In this document: piece after piece, positions 47,831-61,545 of the stretch
Layout: each line of letters starts with the position of its first letter
Numbering within the stretch: position 1 is the first letter of the stretch
From: Setophaga petechia
Taxonomy: Eukaryota > Chordata > Aves > Passeriformes > Parulidae
DNA: 64,000 bases
Assembly (NCBI GenBank): GCA_024362935.1
Contig: JANCRA010000009.1
Location: 31,219,166-31,283,165 of the forward strand
Direction: 5' to 3'
Program-made: the position numbers and the translations under genes
The notes under the pieces: model-generated
Databases searched by the model: none
What the model was told of the DNA's origin: nothing
What the model saw: the letters and a program-made list of their open reading frames with translations, nothing else

Positions 47831-50362
47831 GTTGCAAAACACTCTGCAGCCCTCTGTGCAATATCTACAACACAATGGAAGTTGTTTAGTGAGCAGGAAG
47901 GTTTTCTCCTTGCGAGACATAGTGAAAAAGCTATATGCTTAGATGTAGGTAACAAGAAACACTTACTGTAGTGCACTGAGAAGCTAGTTGCTACACAACA
48001 CTGCGATTGTGTAAGCAGTTCTCAAAGTGATAGAAAACAGTACTTTCCCACTCTCTTGCCTTTCCCGTCGCATTAATACTTGACAGGAAGGCGTCTTCGA
48101 CAACTTTCTTTTTCTGCTTGCAAATTACTCTGCAGCCCTCTGTGCAACATCTACAACACGATGGAAGTTGTTTAGTGAGCAGGAACGTTTTCTCCTTGCG
48201 AGACATAGTGAAAAAGCTATTTGCTTACATGTAGGTAACAAGAAACACTTACTGCGGTGCACTGAATAGCTAATTGCCACACAGCAGTGGGATTGTGTTA
48301 GCAGCTTGCACAGTGATAGAAAACAGTACTTTCTCACTCTCTTTCCTTTCCATTCACATTAATACTTGAAAGGAAGGCGTCTTAGACAACTTTCTTTTTC
48401 TTGTTGCAAAACACTCTGCAGCCCTCTGTGCAACTTCTAGAACACGATAGGGGATGTTTAGTGAGCAGGAAGGTTTTCTCCTTGTGAGACATAGTGAAAA
48501 AGCTATTTGCTTAGATGTAGGTAACAAGAAACACTTACTGCAGTGCACTGACAAGCTAATTGCTACACAGCACTGGGACTGTGTTAGCAGCTTGCACAGT
48601 GATAGAAAACAGTACTTTCCCACTCTCTTGCCTTTCCCTTCACATTAATACTTGAAGGCGTCTTAGACAACTTTCTTTTTCTTGTTGCAAAACACTCTGC
48701 AGCCCTCTGTGCAATATCTACAACACAATGGAAGTTGTTTAGTGAGCAGGAAGGTTTTCTCCTTGCGAGACATAGTGAAAATGCTATTTGCTTAGATGTA
48801 GGTGACAAGAAACACTTACTGCATTGCACTGACAAGCTAGGTGCTACACAAGACTGGGATTGTGTAAGCAGCTTCCAAAGTGATAGAAAACAGTACTTTC
48901 CCACTCTCTTGCCTTTCCCTTCACATTAATACTTGAAAGGAAGGCGTCTTAGACAACTTTCTTTTTCTTGCTTCAAAAAACTCTGCAGCCCTCTGTGCAA
49001 CTTCTACAACACGATGGAAATTGTTTAGTGAGCAGGAGCGTTTTCTCCTTGCGAGACATAGTGAAAAAGCTTTTTCCTTAGATGTCGGTAACAAGAAACA
49101 CTTACTGCAGTGCACTGAAAAGCTAATTGCTACACAGCACTGGGATTGTGTTAGCAGCTTGCACAGTGATAGAAAACAGTACTTTCTCACTCTCTTGCCT
49201 TTCCCTTCACATTAATACTTGATAGGAAGGCTTCTTAGACAACTTTCTTTTTCTTGTTGCAAAACACACTGCAGCCCTCTGTGCAACTTCTAGAACACGA
49301 TAGGAGATGTTTAGTGAGAAGGAACGTTTTCTCCTTGCGAGACATAGTGAAAAAGCTATTTGCTTAGATGTAGGTAACAAGAAACACTTCCTGCAGTGCA
49401 CTGACAAGCTAATTGCTACACAGCACAGGGATTGTGTTAGCAGCTTGCACAGGGATAGAAAACAGTACTTTCCCACTCTCTTGCCTTTCCCTTCACATTA
49501 ATACCTGAAAGCACACCTTCTTAGACAACTTTCTTTTTCTTGTTGCAAAACACACTGCAGCCCTCTGTGCAACTTCTACAACACGATGGAAGTTGTTTAG
49601 TGAGCAGCAACGTTTTCTCCTTGCGAGACATAGTGAAAAAGCTATATGCTTAGATGTAGGTAACAAGAAACACTTACTGCAGTGCACTGACAAGCTAATT
49701 GCTACACAGCACTGGGATTGTGTTAGCAGCTTGCACAGTGATAGAAAACAGTACTTTCCCACTCTCTTGCCTTTCCCTTCACATTAATACTTGAAAGGAA
49801 GGCGTCTTAGACAACTTTCTTTTTCTTGTTGCAAAACACTCTGCAGCCCTCTGTGCAACTTCTACAACACGATAGGAGATGTTTAGTGAGAAGGAACGTT
49901 TTCTCCTTGCGAGACATAGTGAAAAAGCTATTTGCTTAGTTGTAGGTAACAAGAAACACTTACTGCAGTGCACTGAAAAGCTAATTGCTACACAGCTCTG
50001 GGATTGTGTTAGCAGCTTGCACAGTGATAGAAAACAGTACTTTCCCACTCTCTTGCCTTTCCCTTCACATTAATACTTGAAAGGAAGGCGTCTTAGACAA
50101 CTTTCTTTTTCTTGTTGCAAAACACTCTGCAGCCCTCTGCGCAACTTCTACAACACGATGGAAGTTGTTTAGTGAGCAGCAACGTTTTCTCCTTGCGAGA
50201 CATAGTGAAAAAGCTATTTGCTTAGATTTAGGTGGCAAGAAACACTTTCTGCAGAGCACTGACAATATAATTGCTACAGAGCACTGGGATTGTGTTAGCA
50301 GCTTGAATAGTGATAGAAAACAGTACTTTCCCACTCTCTTGCCTTTCCCTTCACATTAATAC

Positions 50363-51790
50363 TTGTAAGGAAGGCGTCTTAGACAACTTTTCTTTTCTTG
50401 TTGCTACAAAACACTCTGCAGCCCTCTTTGCAACCCCTAGAGCACGACAGGAGATGTTTAGTGAGTGGGAACGTTTTCTCCTTGCGAGACATAGTGAAAA
50501 ATCTATTTGCTTAGATATAGGTGACAAGAAACGCTTACTGCAGTATACTGACAAGCTAATTGCTACACAGCACTGGGATTGTGTTAGCAGCTTGCAAAGT
50601 GTTAGAAAACAGTACTTTCCCACTCTCTTGCCTTTCCCTTCACATTAATACTTGAAAGGAAGGCGTCTTAGACAACTTTCTTCTTCTTGTTTCAAAAAAC
50701 TCTGCAGCCCTCTGTGCAACCTCTGCATCACGATGGAAGGTGTTTAGTGAGCAGCAACGTTTTCTCCTTGCGAGACATAGTGAAAAAGCTATATGCTTAG
50801 ATGTAGGTAACAAGAAACACTTACTGTAGTGCACTGAGAAGCTAGTTGCTACACAACACTGGGATTGTGTTAGCAGCTCTCAAAGTGATAGAAAACAGTA
50901 CTTTCCCACTCTCTTGCCTTTCCCGTCACATTAATACTTGACAGGAAGGCGTCTTAGACAACTTTCTTTTTCTTGTTGCAAAACACTCTGCAGCCCTCTG
51001 TGCAACTTCTAGAACACGATAGGGGATGTTTAGTGAGCAGGAAGGTTTTCTCCTTGTGAGACATAGTGAAAAAGCTATTTGCTTAGATGTAGGTAACAAG
51101 AAACACTTACTGCAGTGCACTGACAAGCTAATTGCTACACAGCACTGGGACTGTGTTAGCAGCTTGCACAGTGATAGAAAACAGTACTTTCCCACTCTCT
51201 TGCCTTTCCCTTCACATTAATACTTGAAGGCGTCTTAGACAACTTTCTTTTTCTTGTTGCAAAACACTCTGCAGCCCTCTGTGCAATATCTACAACACAA
51301 TGGAAGTTGTTTAGTGAGCAGGAAGGTTTTCTCCTTGCGAGACATAGTGAAAATGCTATTTGCTTAGATGTAGGTGACAAGAAACACTTACTGCATTGCA
51401 CTGACAAGCTAGGTGCTACACAAGACTGGGATTGTGTAAGCAGCTTCCAAAGTGATAGAAAACAGTACTTTCCCACTCTCTTGCCTTTCCCTTCACATTA
51501 ATACTTGAAAGGAAGGCGTCTTAGACAACTTTCTTTTTCTTGTTGCAAAACACTCTGCAGCCCTCTGTGCAACTTCTACAACACGATAGGAGATGTTTAG
51601 TGAGAAGGAACGTTTTCTCCTTGCGAGACATAGTGAAAAAGCTATTTGCTTAGATGTAGGTAACAAGAAACACTTACTGCAGTGTACTGACAAGCTAATT
51701 GCTACACAGCTCTGGGATTGTGTTAGCAGCTTGCACAGTGATAGAAAACAGTACTTTCCCACTCTCTTGCCTTTCCCTTCACATTAATAC
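50363..51790 (+). repeat. HOR unit 12: W-Y-V*-U-S (1,428 bp)
   Basis: Five monomers; T and X are both absent, so W at 51791 directly follows S. The sum 289+286+286+281+286 matches the observed length exactly. Confidence 0.87.
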
Positions 51791-54700
51791 TTGTAAGGAA
51801 GGCGTCTTAGACAACTTTTCTTTTCTTGTTGCTACAAAACACTCTGCAGCCCTCTGTGCAACCCCTAGAGCACGACAGGAGATGTTTAGTGAGTGGGAAC
51901 GTTTTCTCCTTGCGAGACATAGTGAAAAATCTATTTGCTTAGATATAGGTGACAAGAAACGCTTACTGCAGTATACTGACAAGCTAATTGCTACACAGCA
52001 CTGGGATTGTGTTAGCAGCTTGCAAAGTGTTAGAAAACAGTACTTTCCCACTCTCTTGCCTTTCCCTTCACATTAATACTTGAACGGAAGGCGTCTTAGA
52101 CAACTTTCTTCTTCTTGTTTCAAAAAACTCTGCAGCCCTCTGTGCAACCTCTGCATCACGATGGAAGGTGTTTAGTGAGCAGCAACGTTTTCTCCTTGCG
52201 AGACATAGTGAAAAAGTTATTTGCTTAGATGTAGGTAACAAGAAACACTTACTGTAGTGCACTGAGAAGCTAATTGCTACACAACACTGGGATTGTGTAA
52301 GCAGCTCTCAAAGTGATAGAAAACAGTACTTTCCCACTCTCTTGCCTTTCCCTTCACATTAGTACTTGACAGGAAGGCGTCGTCGACAACTTTCTTTTTC
52401 TGCTTGCAAATCACTCTGCAGCCCTCTGTGCAACATCTACAACACGATGGAAGTTGTTTAGTGAGCAGGAACGTTTTCTCCTTGCGAGACATAGTGAAAA
52501 AGCTATTTCCTTAGATCTAGGTAACAAGAAACACTTACTGCGGTGCACTGAAAAGCTAATTGCTACACAGCACTGGGATTGTGTTAGCAGCTTGCACAGT
52601 GATAGAAAACAGTACTTTCTCACTCTCTTTCCTTTCCATTCACATTAATACTTGAAAGGAAGGCGTCTTAGACAACTTTCTTTTTCTTGTTGCAAAACAC
52701 TCTGCAGCCCTCTGTGCAACTTCTAGAACACGATAGGGGATGTTTAGTGAGCAGGAAGGTTTTCTCCTTGTGAGACATAGTGAAAAAGCTATTTGCTTAG
52801 ATGTAGGTAACAAGAAACACTTACTGCAGTGCACTGACAAGCTAATTGCTACACAGCACTGGGACTGTGTTAGCAGCTTGCACAGTGATAGAAAACAGTA
52901 CTTTCCCACTCTCTTGCCTTTCCCTTCACATTAATACTTGAAGGCGTCTTAGACAACTTTCTTTTTCTTGTTGCAAAACACTCTGCAGCCCTCTGTGCAA
53001 TATCTACAACACAATGGAAGTTGTTTAGTGAGCAGGAAGGTTTTCTCCTTGCGAGACATAGTGAAAATGCTATTTGCTTAGATGTAGGTGACAAGAAACA
53101 CTTACTGCATTGCACTGACAAGCTAGGTGCTACACAAGACTGGGATTGTGTAAGCAGCTTCCAAAGTGATAGAAAACAGTACTTTCCCACTCTCTTGCCT
53201 TTCCCTTCACATTAATACTTGAAAGGAAGGCGTCTTAGACAACTTTCTTTTTCTTGCTTCAAAAAACTCTGCAGCCCTCTGTGCAACTTCTACAACACGA
53301 TGGAAATTGTTGAGTGAGCAGGAGCGTTTTCTCCTTGCGAGACATAGTGAAAAAGCTTTTTCCTTAGATGTCGGTAACAAGAAACACTTACTGCAGTGCA
53401 CTGAAAAGCTAATTGCTACACAGCACTGGGATTGTGTTAGCAGCTTGCACAGTGATAGAAAACAGTACTTTCTCACTCTCTTGCCTTTCCCTTCACATTA
53501 ATACTTGATAGGAAGGCTTCTTAGACAACTTTCTTTTTCTTGTTGCAAAACACACTGCAGCCCTCTGTGCAACTTCTAGAACACGATAGGAGATGTTTAG
53601 TGAGAAGGAACGTTTTCTCCTTGCGAGACATAGTGAAAAAGCTATTTGCTTAGATGTAGGTAACAAGAAACACTTACTGCAGTGCACTGACAAGCTAATT
53701 GCTACACAGCACAGGGATTGTGTTAGCAGCTTGCACAGGGATAGAAAACAGTACTTTCCCACTCTCTTGCCTTTCCCTTCACATTAATACCTGAAAGCAC
53801 ACCTTCTTAGACAACTTTCTTTTTCTTGTTGCAAAACACACTGCAGCCCTCTGTGCAACTTCTACAACACGATGGAAGTTGTTTAGTGAGCAGCAACGTT
53901 TTCTCCTTGCGAGACATAGTGAAAAAGCTATATGCTTAGATGTAGGTAACAAGAAACACTTACTGCAGTGCACTGACAAGCTAATTGCTACACAGCACTG
54001 GGATTGTGTTAGCAGCTTGCACAGTGATAGAAAACAGTACTTTCCCACTCTCTTGCCTTTCCCTTCACATTAATACTTGAAAGGAAGGCGTCTTAGACAA
54101 CTTTCTTTTTCTTGTTGCAAAACACACTGCAGCCCTCTGTGCAACTTCTACAACACGATTGAAGCTGTTTAGTGAGCAGGAACGTTTTCTCCTTGCGAGA
54201 CATAGTGAAAAAGCTATTTGCTTAGATGTAGGTAACAAGAAACACTTACTGCAGTGCACTGAAAATCTAATTGCTACACAGCACTGGGATTGTGTTAGCA
54301 GCTTGCACAGTGATAGAAAACAGTACTTTCTCACTCTCTTGCCTTTCCCTTCACATTAATACTTGAAAGGAAGGCTTCTTAGACAACTTTCTTTTTCTTG
54401 TTGCAAAACACACTGCAGCCCTCTGTGCAACTTCTACAAGACGATGGAAGTTGTTTAGTGAGCAGGAATGTTTTCTCCTTGCGAGACATAGTGAAAAAGC
54501 TATTTGCTTAGATGTAGGTAACAACAAACCCTTACTGCAGTGCACTGACAAGCTAATTGCTACACAGCACTGGGATTGTGTTAGCAGCTTGCACAGGGAT
54601 AGAAAACAGTACTTTCCCACTCTCTTGCCTTTCCCTTCACATTAATACTTGAAAGGAAGGCTTCTTAGACAACTTTCTTTTTCTTTTTGCAAAACACACT

Positions 54701-57700
54701 GCAGCCCTCTGTGCAACTTCTAGAACACGATGGAATTTGTTTATTGAGCAGCAACGTTTTCTCGTTGCGAGACATAGTGAAAAAGCTATTTGCTTAGATG
54801 TAGGTAACAAAAAACACTTACTGTAGTGCACTGAGAAGCTAGTTGCTACACAACACTGGGATTGTGTAAGCAGCTCTCAAAGTGATAGAAAACAGTACTT
54901 TCCCACTCTCTTGCCTTTCCCGTCACATTAATACTTGACAGGAAGGCGTCTTCGACAACTTTCTTTTTCTTGTTGCAAATTACTGTGCAGCCCTCTGTGC
55001 AACATCTACAACACGATGGAAGTTGTTTAGTGTGCAGGAACGTTTTCTCCTTGCGAGACATAGTGAAAAAGCTATTTGCTTAGATGTAGGTAACAAGAAA
55101 CACTTACTGCGGTGCACTGAAAAGCTAATTGCCACACAGCAGTGGGATTGTGTTAGCAGCTTGCACAGTGATAGAAAACAGTACTTTCTCACTCTCTTGC
55201 CTTTCCATTCACATTAATACTTGAAAGGAAGGCGTCTTAGACAACTTTCTTTTTCTTGTTGCAAAACACTCTGCAGCCCTCTGTGCAACTTCTAGAACAC
55301 GATAGGGGATGTTTAGTGAGCAGGAGCGTTTTCTCCTTGCGAGACATAGTGAAAAAGCTTTTTCCTTAGATGTCGGTAACAAGAAACACTTACTGCAGTG
55401 CACTGAAAAGCTAATTGCTACACAGCACTGGGATTGTGTTAGCAGCTTGCACAGTGAGAGAAAACAGTACTTTCTCACTCTCTTGCCTTTCCCTTCACAT
55501 TAATACTTGAAAGGAGGGCGTCTTAGACAACTTTCTTTTTCTTGTTGCAAAACACTCTGCAGCCCTCTGTGCAGCTTCTACAACACGATAGGAGATGTTT
55601 ATTGAGAAGGAACGTTTTCTCCTTGCGAGACATAGTGAAAAAGCTATTTGCTTAGATGTAGGTAACAAGAAACACTTACTGCAGTGCACTGACAAGCTAA
55701 TTGCTACACAGCTCTGGGATTGTGTTAGCAGCTTGCACAGTGATAGAAAACAGTACTTTCCCACTCTCTTGCCTTTCCCTTCACATTAATACTTGAAAGG
55801 AAGGCGTCTTAGACAACTTTCTTTTTCTTGTTGCAAAACACTCTGCAGCCCTCTGTGCAACTTCTAGAACACGATAGGAGATGTTTAGTGAGCAGGAAGG
55901 TTTTCTCCTTGCGAGACATAGTGAAAAAGCTATATGCTTAGATGTAGGTAACAAGAAACACTTACTGTAGTGCACTGACAAGCTAATTGCTACACAGCAC
56001 TGGGATTGTGTTAGCAGCTTTCACAGTGATAGAAACCAGTACTTTCCCACTCTCTTGCCTTTCCCTTCACATTAATACTTGAAAGCAAAGCTTCTTAGAC
56101 AACTTTCTTTTTCTTGTTGCAAAACACACTGCAGCCCTCTGTGCAACTTCTACAATACGATGGAAGTTGTTTAGTGAGCAGCAAGGTTTTCTCCTTGCGA
56201 GACATAGTGAAAAAGCTATATGCTTAGATGTAGGTAACAAGAAACACTTACTGCAGTGCACTGACAAGCTAATTGCTACACAGCTCTGGGATTGTGTTAG
56301 CAGCTTGCAAAGTGATAGAAAACAGTACTTTCTCACTCTCTTGCCTTTCCCTTCACATTAATACTTGAAAGGAAGGCGTCTTGGACAAGTTTCTTTTTCT
56401 TGCTTCAAAAAACGCTGCAACCCTCTGTGCAACTTCTACAACATGATGGAAGTTGTTTAGTGAGCAGGAGCGTTTTCTCCTTGCGAGACACAGTGAAAAA
56501 CCTTTTTCCTTAGATGTCCGTTGCAAGAAACACTTACTGCAGTGCACTGAAAAGCTAATTGCTACACAGCACTGGGATTGTGTTAGCAGCTTGCACAGTG
56601 ATAGAAAACAGTACTTTCTCACTCTCTTGCCTTTCCCTTCACATTAATACTTGATAGGAAGGCTTCTTAGACAACTTTCTTTTTCTTGTTGCAAAACACA
56701 CTGCAGCCCTCTGTGCAACTTCTAGAACACGATAGGAGATGTTTAGTGAGAAGGAACGTTTTCTCCTTGCGAGACATAGTGAAAAAGCTATTTGCTTAGA
56801 TGTAGGTAACAAGAAACACTTACTGCAGTGCACTGACAAGCTAATTGCTACACAGCACAGGGATTGTGTTAGCAGCTTGCACAGTGATAGAAAACAGTAC
56901 TTTCCCACTCTCTTGCCTTTCCCTTCACATTAATACCTGAAAGCACACCTTCTTAGACAACTTTCTTTTTCTTGTTGCAAAACACACTGCAGCCCTCTGT
57001 GCAACTTCTACAACACGATGGAAGTTGTTTAGTGAGCAGCAACGTTTTCTCCTTGCGAGACATAGTGAAAAGCTATATGCTTAGATGTAGGTAACAAGAA
57101 ACACTTACTGCAGTGCACTGACAAGCTAATTGCTACACAGCACTGGGATTGTGTTAGCAGCTTGCACAGTGATAGAAAACAGTCCATTCCCACTCTCTTG
57201 CCTTTCCCTTCACATTAATACTTGAAAGGAAGGCGTCTTAGACAACTTTCTTTTTCTTGTTGCAAAACACACTGCAGCCCTCTGTGCAATTTCTAGAACA
57301 CGATAGGAGATCTTTAGTGAGCAGGAAGGTTTTCTCCTTGCGAGACATAGTGAAAAAGCTATATGCTTAGATGTAGGTTGCAAGAAACACTTACTGCAGT
57401 GCACTGACAAGCTAATTGCTACACAGCTCTGGGATTGTGTTAGCAGCTTGCACAGTGATAGAAAACAGTACTTTCTCACTCTCTTGCCTTTCCCTTCACA
57501 TTAATACTTGAAAGGAAGGCTTCTTAGACAACTTTCTTTTTCTTGTTGCAAAACACACTGCAGCCCTCTGTGCAACTTCTAGAACACGATAGGAGATGTT
57601 TAATGAGAAGGAACATTTTCTCCTTGCGAGACATAGTGAAAATGCTATTTGCTTAGATGTAGGTAACAAGAAACACTTACTGCAGTGCACTGACAAGCTA

Positions 57701-58400
57701 ATTGCTACACAGCACTGGGATTGTGTTTCAAGCTTGCACAGTGATAGAAAACAGTACTTTCTCACTCTCTTGCCTTTCCATTCAAATTAATACGTGAAAG
57801 GAAGGTTTCTTAGACAACTTTCTTTTTCTTTTTGCAAAACACACTGCAGCCCTCAGTGCAACTTCTAGAACACGATAGGAGATGTTTAGTGAGCAGGAAG
57901 GTTTTCTCCTTGCGAGACATAGTGAAAAAGCTATTTGCTTAGATGTAGGTAACAAGAAACACTTACTGCAGTGCACTGACAAGCTAATTGCTACACAGCA
58001 CTGGGATTGTGTTAGCAGCTTGCACAGTGATAGAAAACAGTACTTTCCCACTCTCTTGCCTTTCCCTTCACATTAATACTTGAAAGGACGGCGTCTTGGA
58101 CAACTTTCTTTTTCTTGTTGCAAATTACTGTGCAGCCCTCTGTGCAACTTCTAGAACACGATAGGAGATGTTTAGTGAGCAGGAAGGTTTTCTCCTTGCG
58201 AGACATAGTGAAAAAGCTATTTGCTTAGATGTAGGTAACAAGAAATACTTACTGCAGTGCACTGACAAGCTAATTGCTACAGAGCACTGAGATTGTGTTA
58301 GCAGCTTGCAAAGTGATAGAAAACAGTACTTTCCCACTCTGTTGCCTTTCCCTTCACATTAATACCTGAAAGCACACCTTCTTAGACAACTTTCTTTTTC
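51791..58400 (+). repeat. 10.57-kb-offset duplication, right copy
   Basis: Right copy of 41221-47830. Homology stops near 58400, inside a monomer that starts CTGAAAGCACACC and then switches to the GCAAATTACTGTGCAG form. About one monomer present at 47782-48070 is skipped here. Confidence 0.87.
55500..58400 (+). repeat. 11-monomer (3,145-bp) tandem duplication, left copy
   Basis: It matches 58650-61545 at an offset of 3,145 bp. Shared private variants include the AACATGATGG and GACACAGTG changes near 56452, the AGTCCATTCCC change near 57183 and the GTGTTTCAAGC change near 57726. The homologous left-hand region (about 45-47 kb) lacks these, so the duplication is younger than the 10.57-kb one. 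Confidence 0.87.
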
Positions 58401-58649
58401 TTGTTGCAAATTACTGTGCAGCCCTCTGTGCAACTTCTAGAACACGATAGGAGATGTTTAGTGAGCAGGAAGGTTTTCTCCTTGCGAGACATAGTGAAAA
58501 AGCTATTTGCTTAGATGTAGGTAACAAGAAACACTTACTGCGGTGCACTGAAAAGCTAATTGCCACACAGCAGTGGGATTGTGTTAGCAGCTTGCACAGT
58601 GATAGAAAACAGTACTTTCTCACTCTCTTGCCTTTCCATTCACATTAAT

Positions 58650-61545
58650 ACTTGAAAGGAAGGCGTCTTAGACAACTTTCTTTTTCTTGTTGCAAAACAC
58701 TCTGCAGCCCTCTGTGCAACTTCTAGAACACGATAGGGGATGTTTAGTGAGCAGGAGCGTTTTCTCCTTGCGAGACATAGTGAAAAAGCTTTTTCCTTAG
58801 ATGTCGGTAACAAGAAACACTTACTGCAGTGCACTGACAAGCTAATTGCTACACAGCTCTGGGATTGTGTTAGCAGCTTGCACAGTGATAGAAAACAGTA
58901 CTTTCCCACTCTCTTGCCTTTCCCTTCACATTAATACTTGAAAGGAAGGCGTCTTAGACAACTTTCTTTTTCTTGTTGCAAAACACTCTGCAGCCCTCTG
59001 TGCAACTTCTAGAACACGATGGAAGTTGTTTAGTGAGCAGCAAGGTTTTCTCCTTGCGAGACATAGTGAAAAAGCTTTTTGCTTAGATGTAGGTAACAAG
59101 AAACACTTACTGTAGTGCACTGACAAGCTAATTGCTACACAGCACTGGGATTGTGTTAGCAGCTTTCACAGTGATAGAAACCAGTACTTTCCCACTCTCT
59201 TGCCTTTCCCTTCACATTAATACTTGAAAGCACGGCTTCTTAGACAACTTTCTTTTTCTTGTTGCAAAACACACTGCAGCCCTCTGTGCAACTTCTACAA
59301 TACGATGGAAGTTGTTTAGTGAGCAGCAAGGTTTTCTCCTTGCGAGACATAGTGAAAAAGCTATATGCTTAGATGTAGGTAACAAGAAACACTTACTGCA
59401 GTGCACTGACAAGCTAATTGCTACACAGCTCTGGGATTGTGTTAGCAGCTTGCAAAGTGATAGAAAACAGTACTTTCTCACTCTCTTGCCTTTCCCTTCA
59501 CATTAATACTTGAAAGGAAGGCGTCTTGGACAAGTTTCTTTTTCTTGCTTCAAAAAACGCTGCAACCCTCTGTGCAACTTCTACAACATGATGGAAGTTG
59601 TTTAGTGAGCAGGAGCGTTTTCTCCTTGCGAGACACAGTGAAAAACCTTTTTCCTTAGATGTCCGTTGCAAGAAACACTTACTGCAGTGCACTGAAAAGC
59701 TAATTGCTACACAGCACTGGGATTGTGTTAGCAGCTTGCACAGTGATAGAAAACAGTACTTTCTCACTCTCTTGCCTTTCCCTTCACATTAATACTTGAT
59801 AGGAAGGCTTCTTAGACAACTTTCTTTTTCTTGTTGCAAAACACACTGCAGCCCTCTGTGCAACTTCTAGAACACGATAGGAGATGTTTAGTGAGAAGGA
59901 ACGTTTTCTCCTTGCGAGACATAGTGAAAAAGCTATTTGCTTAGATGTAGGTAACAAGAAACACTTACTGCAGTGCACTGACAAGCTAATTGCTACACAG
60001 CACAGGGATTGTGTTAGCAGCTTGCACAGTGATAGAAAACAGTACTTTCCCACTCTCTTGCCTTTCCCTTCACATTAATACCTGAAAGCACACCTTCTTA
60101 GACAACTTTCTTTTTCTTGTTGCAAAACACACTGCAGCCCTCTGTGCAACTTCTACAACACGATGGAAGTTGTTTAGTGAGCAGCAACGTTTTCTCCTTG
60201 CGAGACATAGTGAAAAGCTATATGCTTAGATGTAGGTAACAAGAAACACTTACTGCAGTGCACTGACAAGCTAATTGCTACACAGCACTGGGATTGTGTT
60301 AGCAGCTTGCACAGTGATAGAAAACAGTCCATTCCCACTCTCTTGCCTTTCCCTTCACATTAATACTTGAAAGGAAGGCGTCTTAGACAACTTTCTTTTT
60401 CTTGTTGCAAAACACACTGCAGCCCTCTGTGCAATTTCTAGAACACGATAGGAGATCTTTAGTGAGCAGGAAGGTTTTCTCCTTGCGAGACATAGTGAAA
60501 AAGCTATATGCTTAGATGTAGGTTGCAAGAAACACTTACTGCAGTGCACTGACAAGCTAATTGCTACACAGCTCTGGGATTGTGTTAGCAGCTTGCACAG
60601 TGATAGAAAACAGTACTTTCTCACTCTCTTGCCTTTCCCTTCACATTAATACTTGAAAGGAAGGCTTCTTACACAACTTTCTTTTTCTTGTTGCAAAACA
60701 CACTGCAGCCCTCTGTGCAACTTCTAGAACACGATAGGAGATGTTTAATGAGAAGGAACATTTTCTCCTTGCGAGACATAGTGAAAATGCTATTTGCTTA
60801 GATGTAGGTAACAAGAAACACTTACTGCAGTGCACTGACAAGCTAATTGCTACACAGCACTGGGATTGTGTTTCAAGCTTGCACAGTGATAGAAAACAGT
60901 ACTTTCTCACTCTCTTGCCTTTCCATTCAAATTAATACGTGAAAGGAAGGTTTCTTAGACAACTTTCTTTTTCTTTTTGCAAAACACACTGCAGCCCTCA
61001 GTGCAACTTCTAGAACACGATAGGAGATGTTTAGTGAGCAGGAAGGTTTTCTCCTTGCGAGACATAGTGAAAAAGCTATTTGCTTAGATGTAGGTAACAA
61101 GAAACACTTACTGCAGTGCACTGACAAGCTAATTGCTACACAGCACTGGGATTGTGTTAGCAGCTTGCACAGTGATAGAAAACAGTACTTTCCCACTCTC
61201 TTGCCTTTCCCTTCACATTAATACTTGAAAGGACGGCGTCTTGGACAACTTTCTTTTTCTTGTTGCAAATTACTGTGCAGCCCTCTGTGCAACTTCTAGA
61301 ACACGATAGGAGATGTTTAGTGAGCAGGAAGGTTTTCTCCTTGCGAGACATAGTGAAAAAGCTATTTGCTTAGATGTAGGTAACAAGAAATACTTACTGC
61401 AGTGCACTGACAAGCTAATTGCTACAGAGCACTGAGATTGTGTTAGCAGCTTGCAAAGTGATAGAAAACAGTACTTTCCCACTCTCTTGCCTTTCCCTTC
61501 ACATTAATACCTGAAAGCACACCTTCTTAGACAACTTTCTTTTTC
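58650..61545 (+). repeat. 11-monomer (3,145-bp) tandem duplication, right copy
   Basis: Right copy of 55500-58400. Its entry monomer (about 58654-58939) is a T/S chimera: T-like GGAGCG and GATGTCGG, followed by S-like CAGCTCTGGG. A private change is CTTACACAACTTTC near 60670. Confidence 0.85.

Larger units (their letters stand above)
41221..50362 (+). repeat. Extended HOR unit 11 (32 monomers, 9,142 bp)
   Basis: It begins W-Y-Z-V-U-T-R-Q-P like unit 9 and continues through many further variants without another W. It then repeats V-U-T-R-Q (about 48360-49794, offset 6,284 from 42076) and closes with S and X before the next W. The simple ~2-kb period is lost here. Confidence 0.8.
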
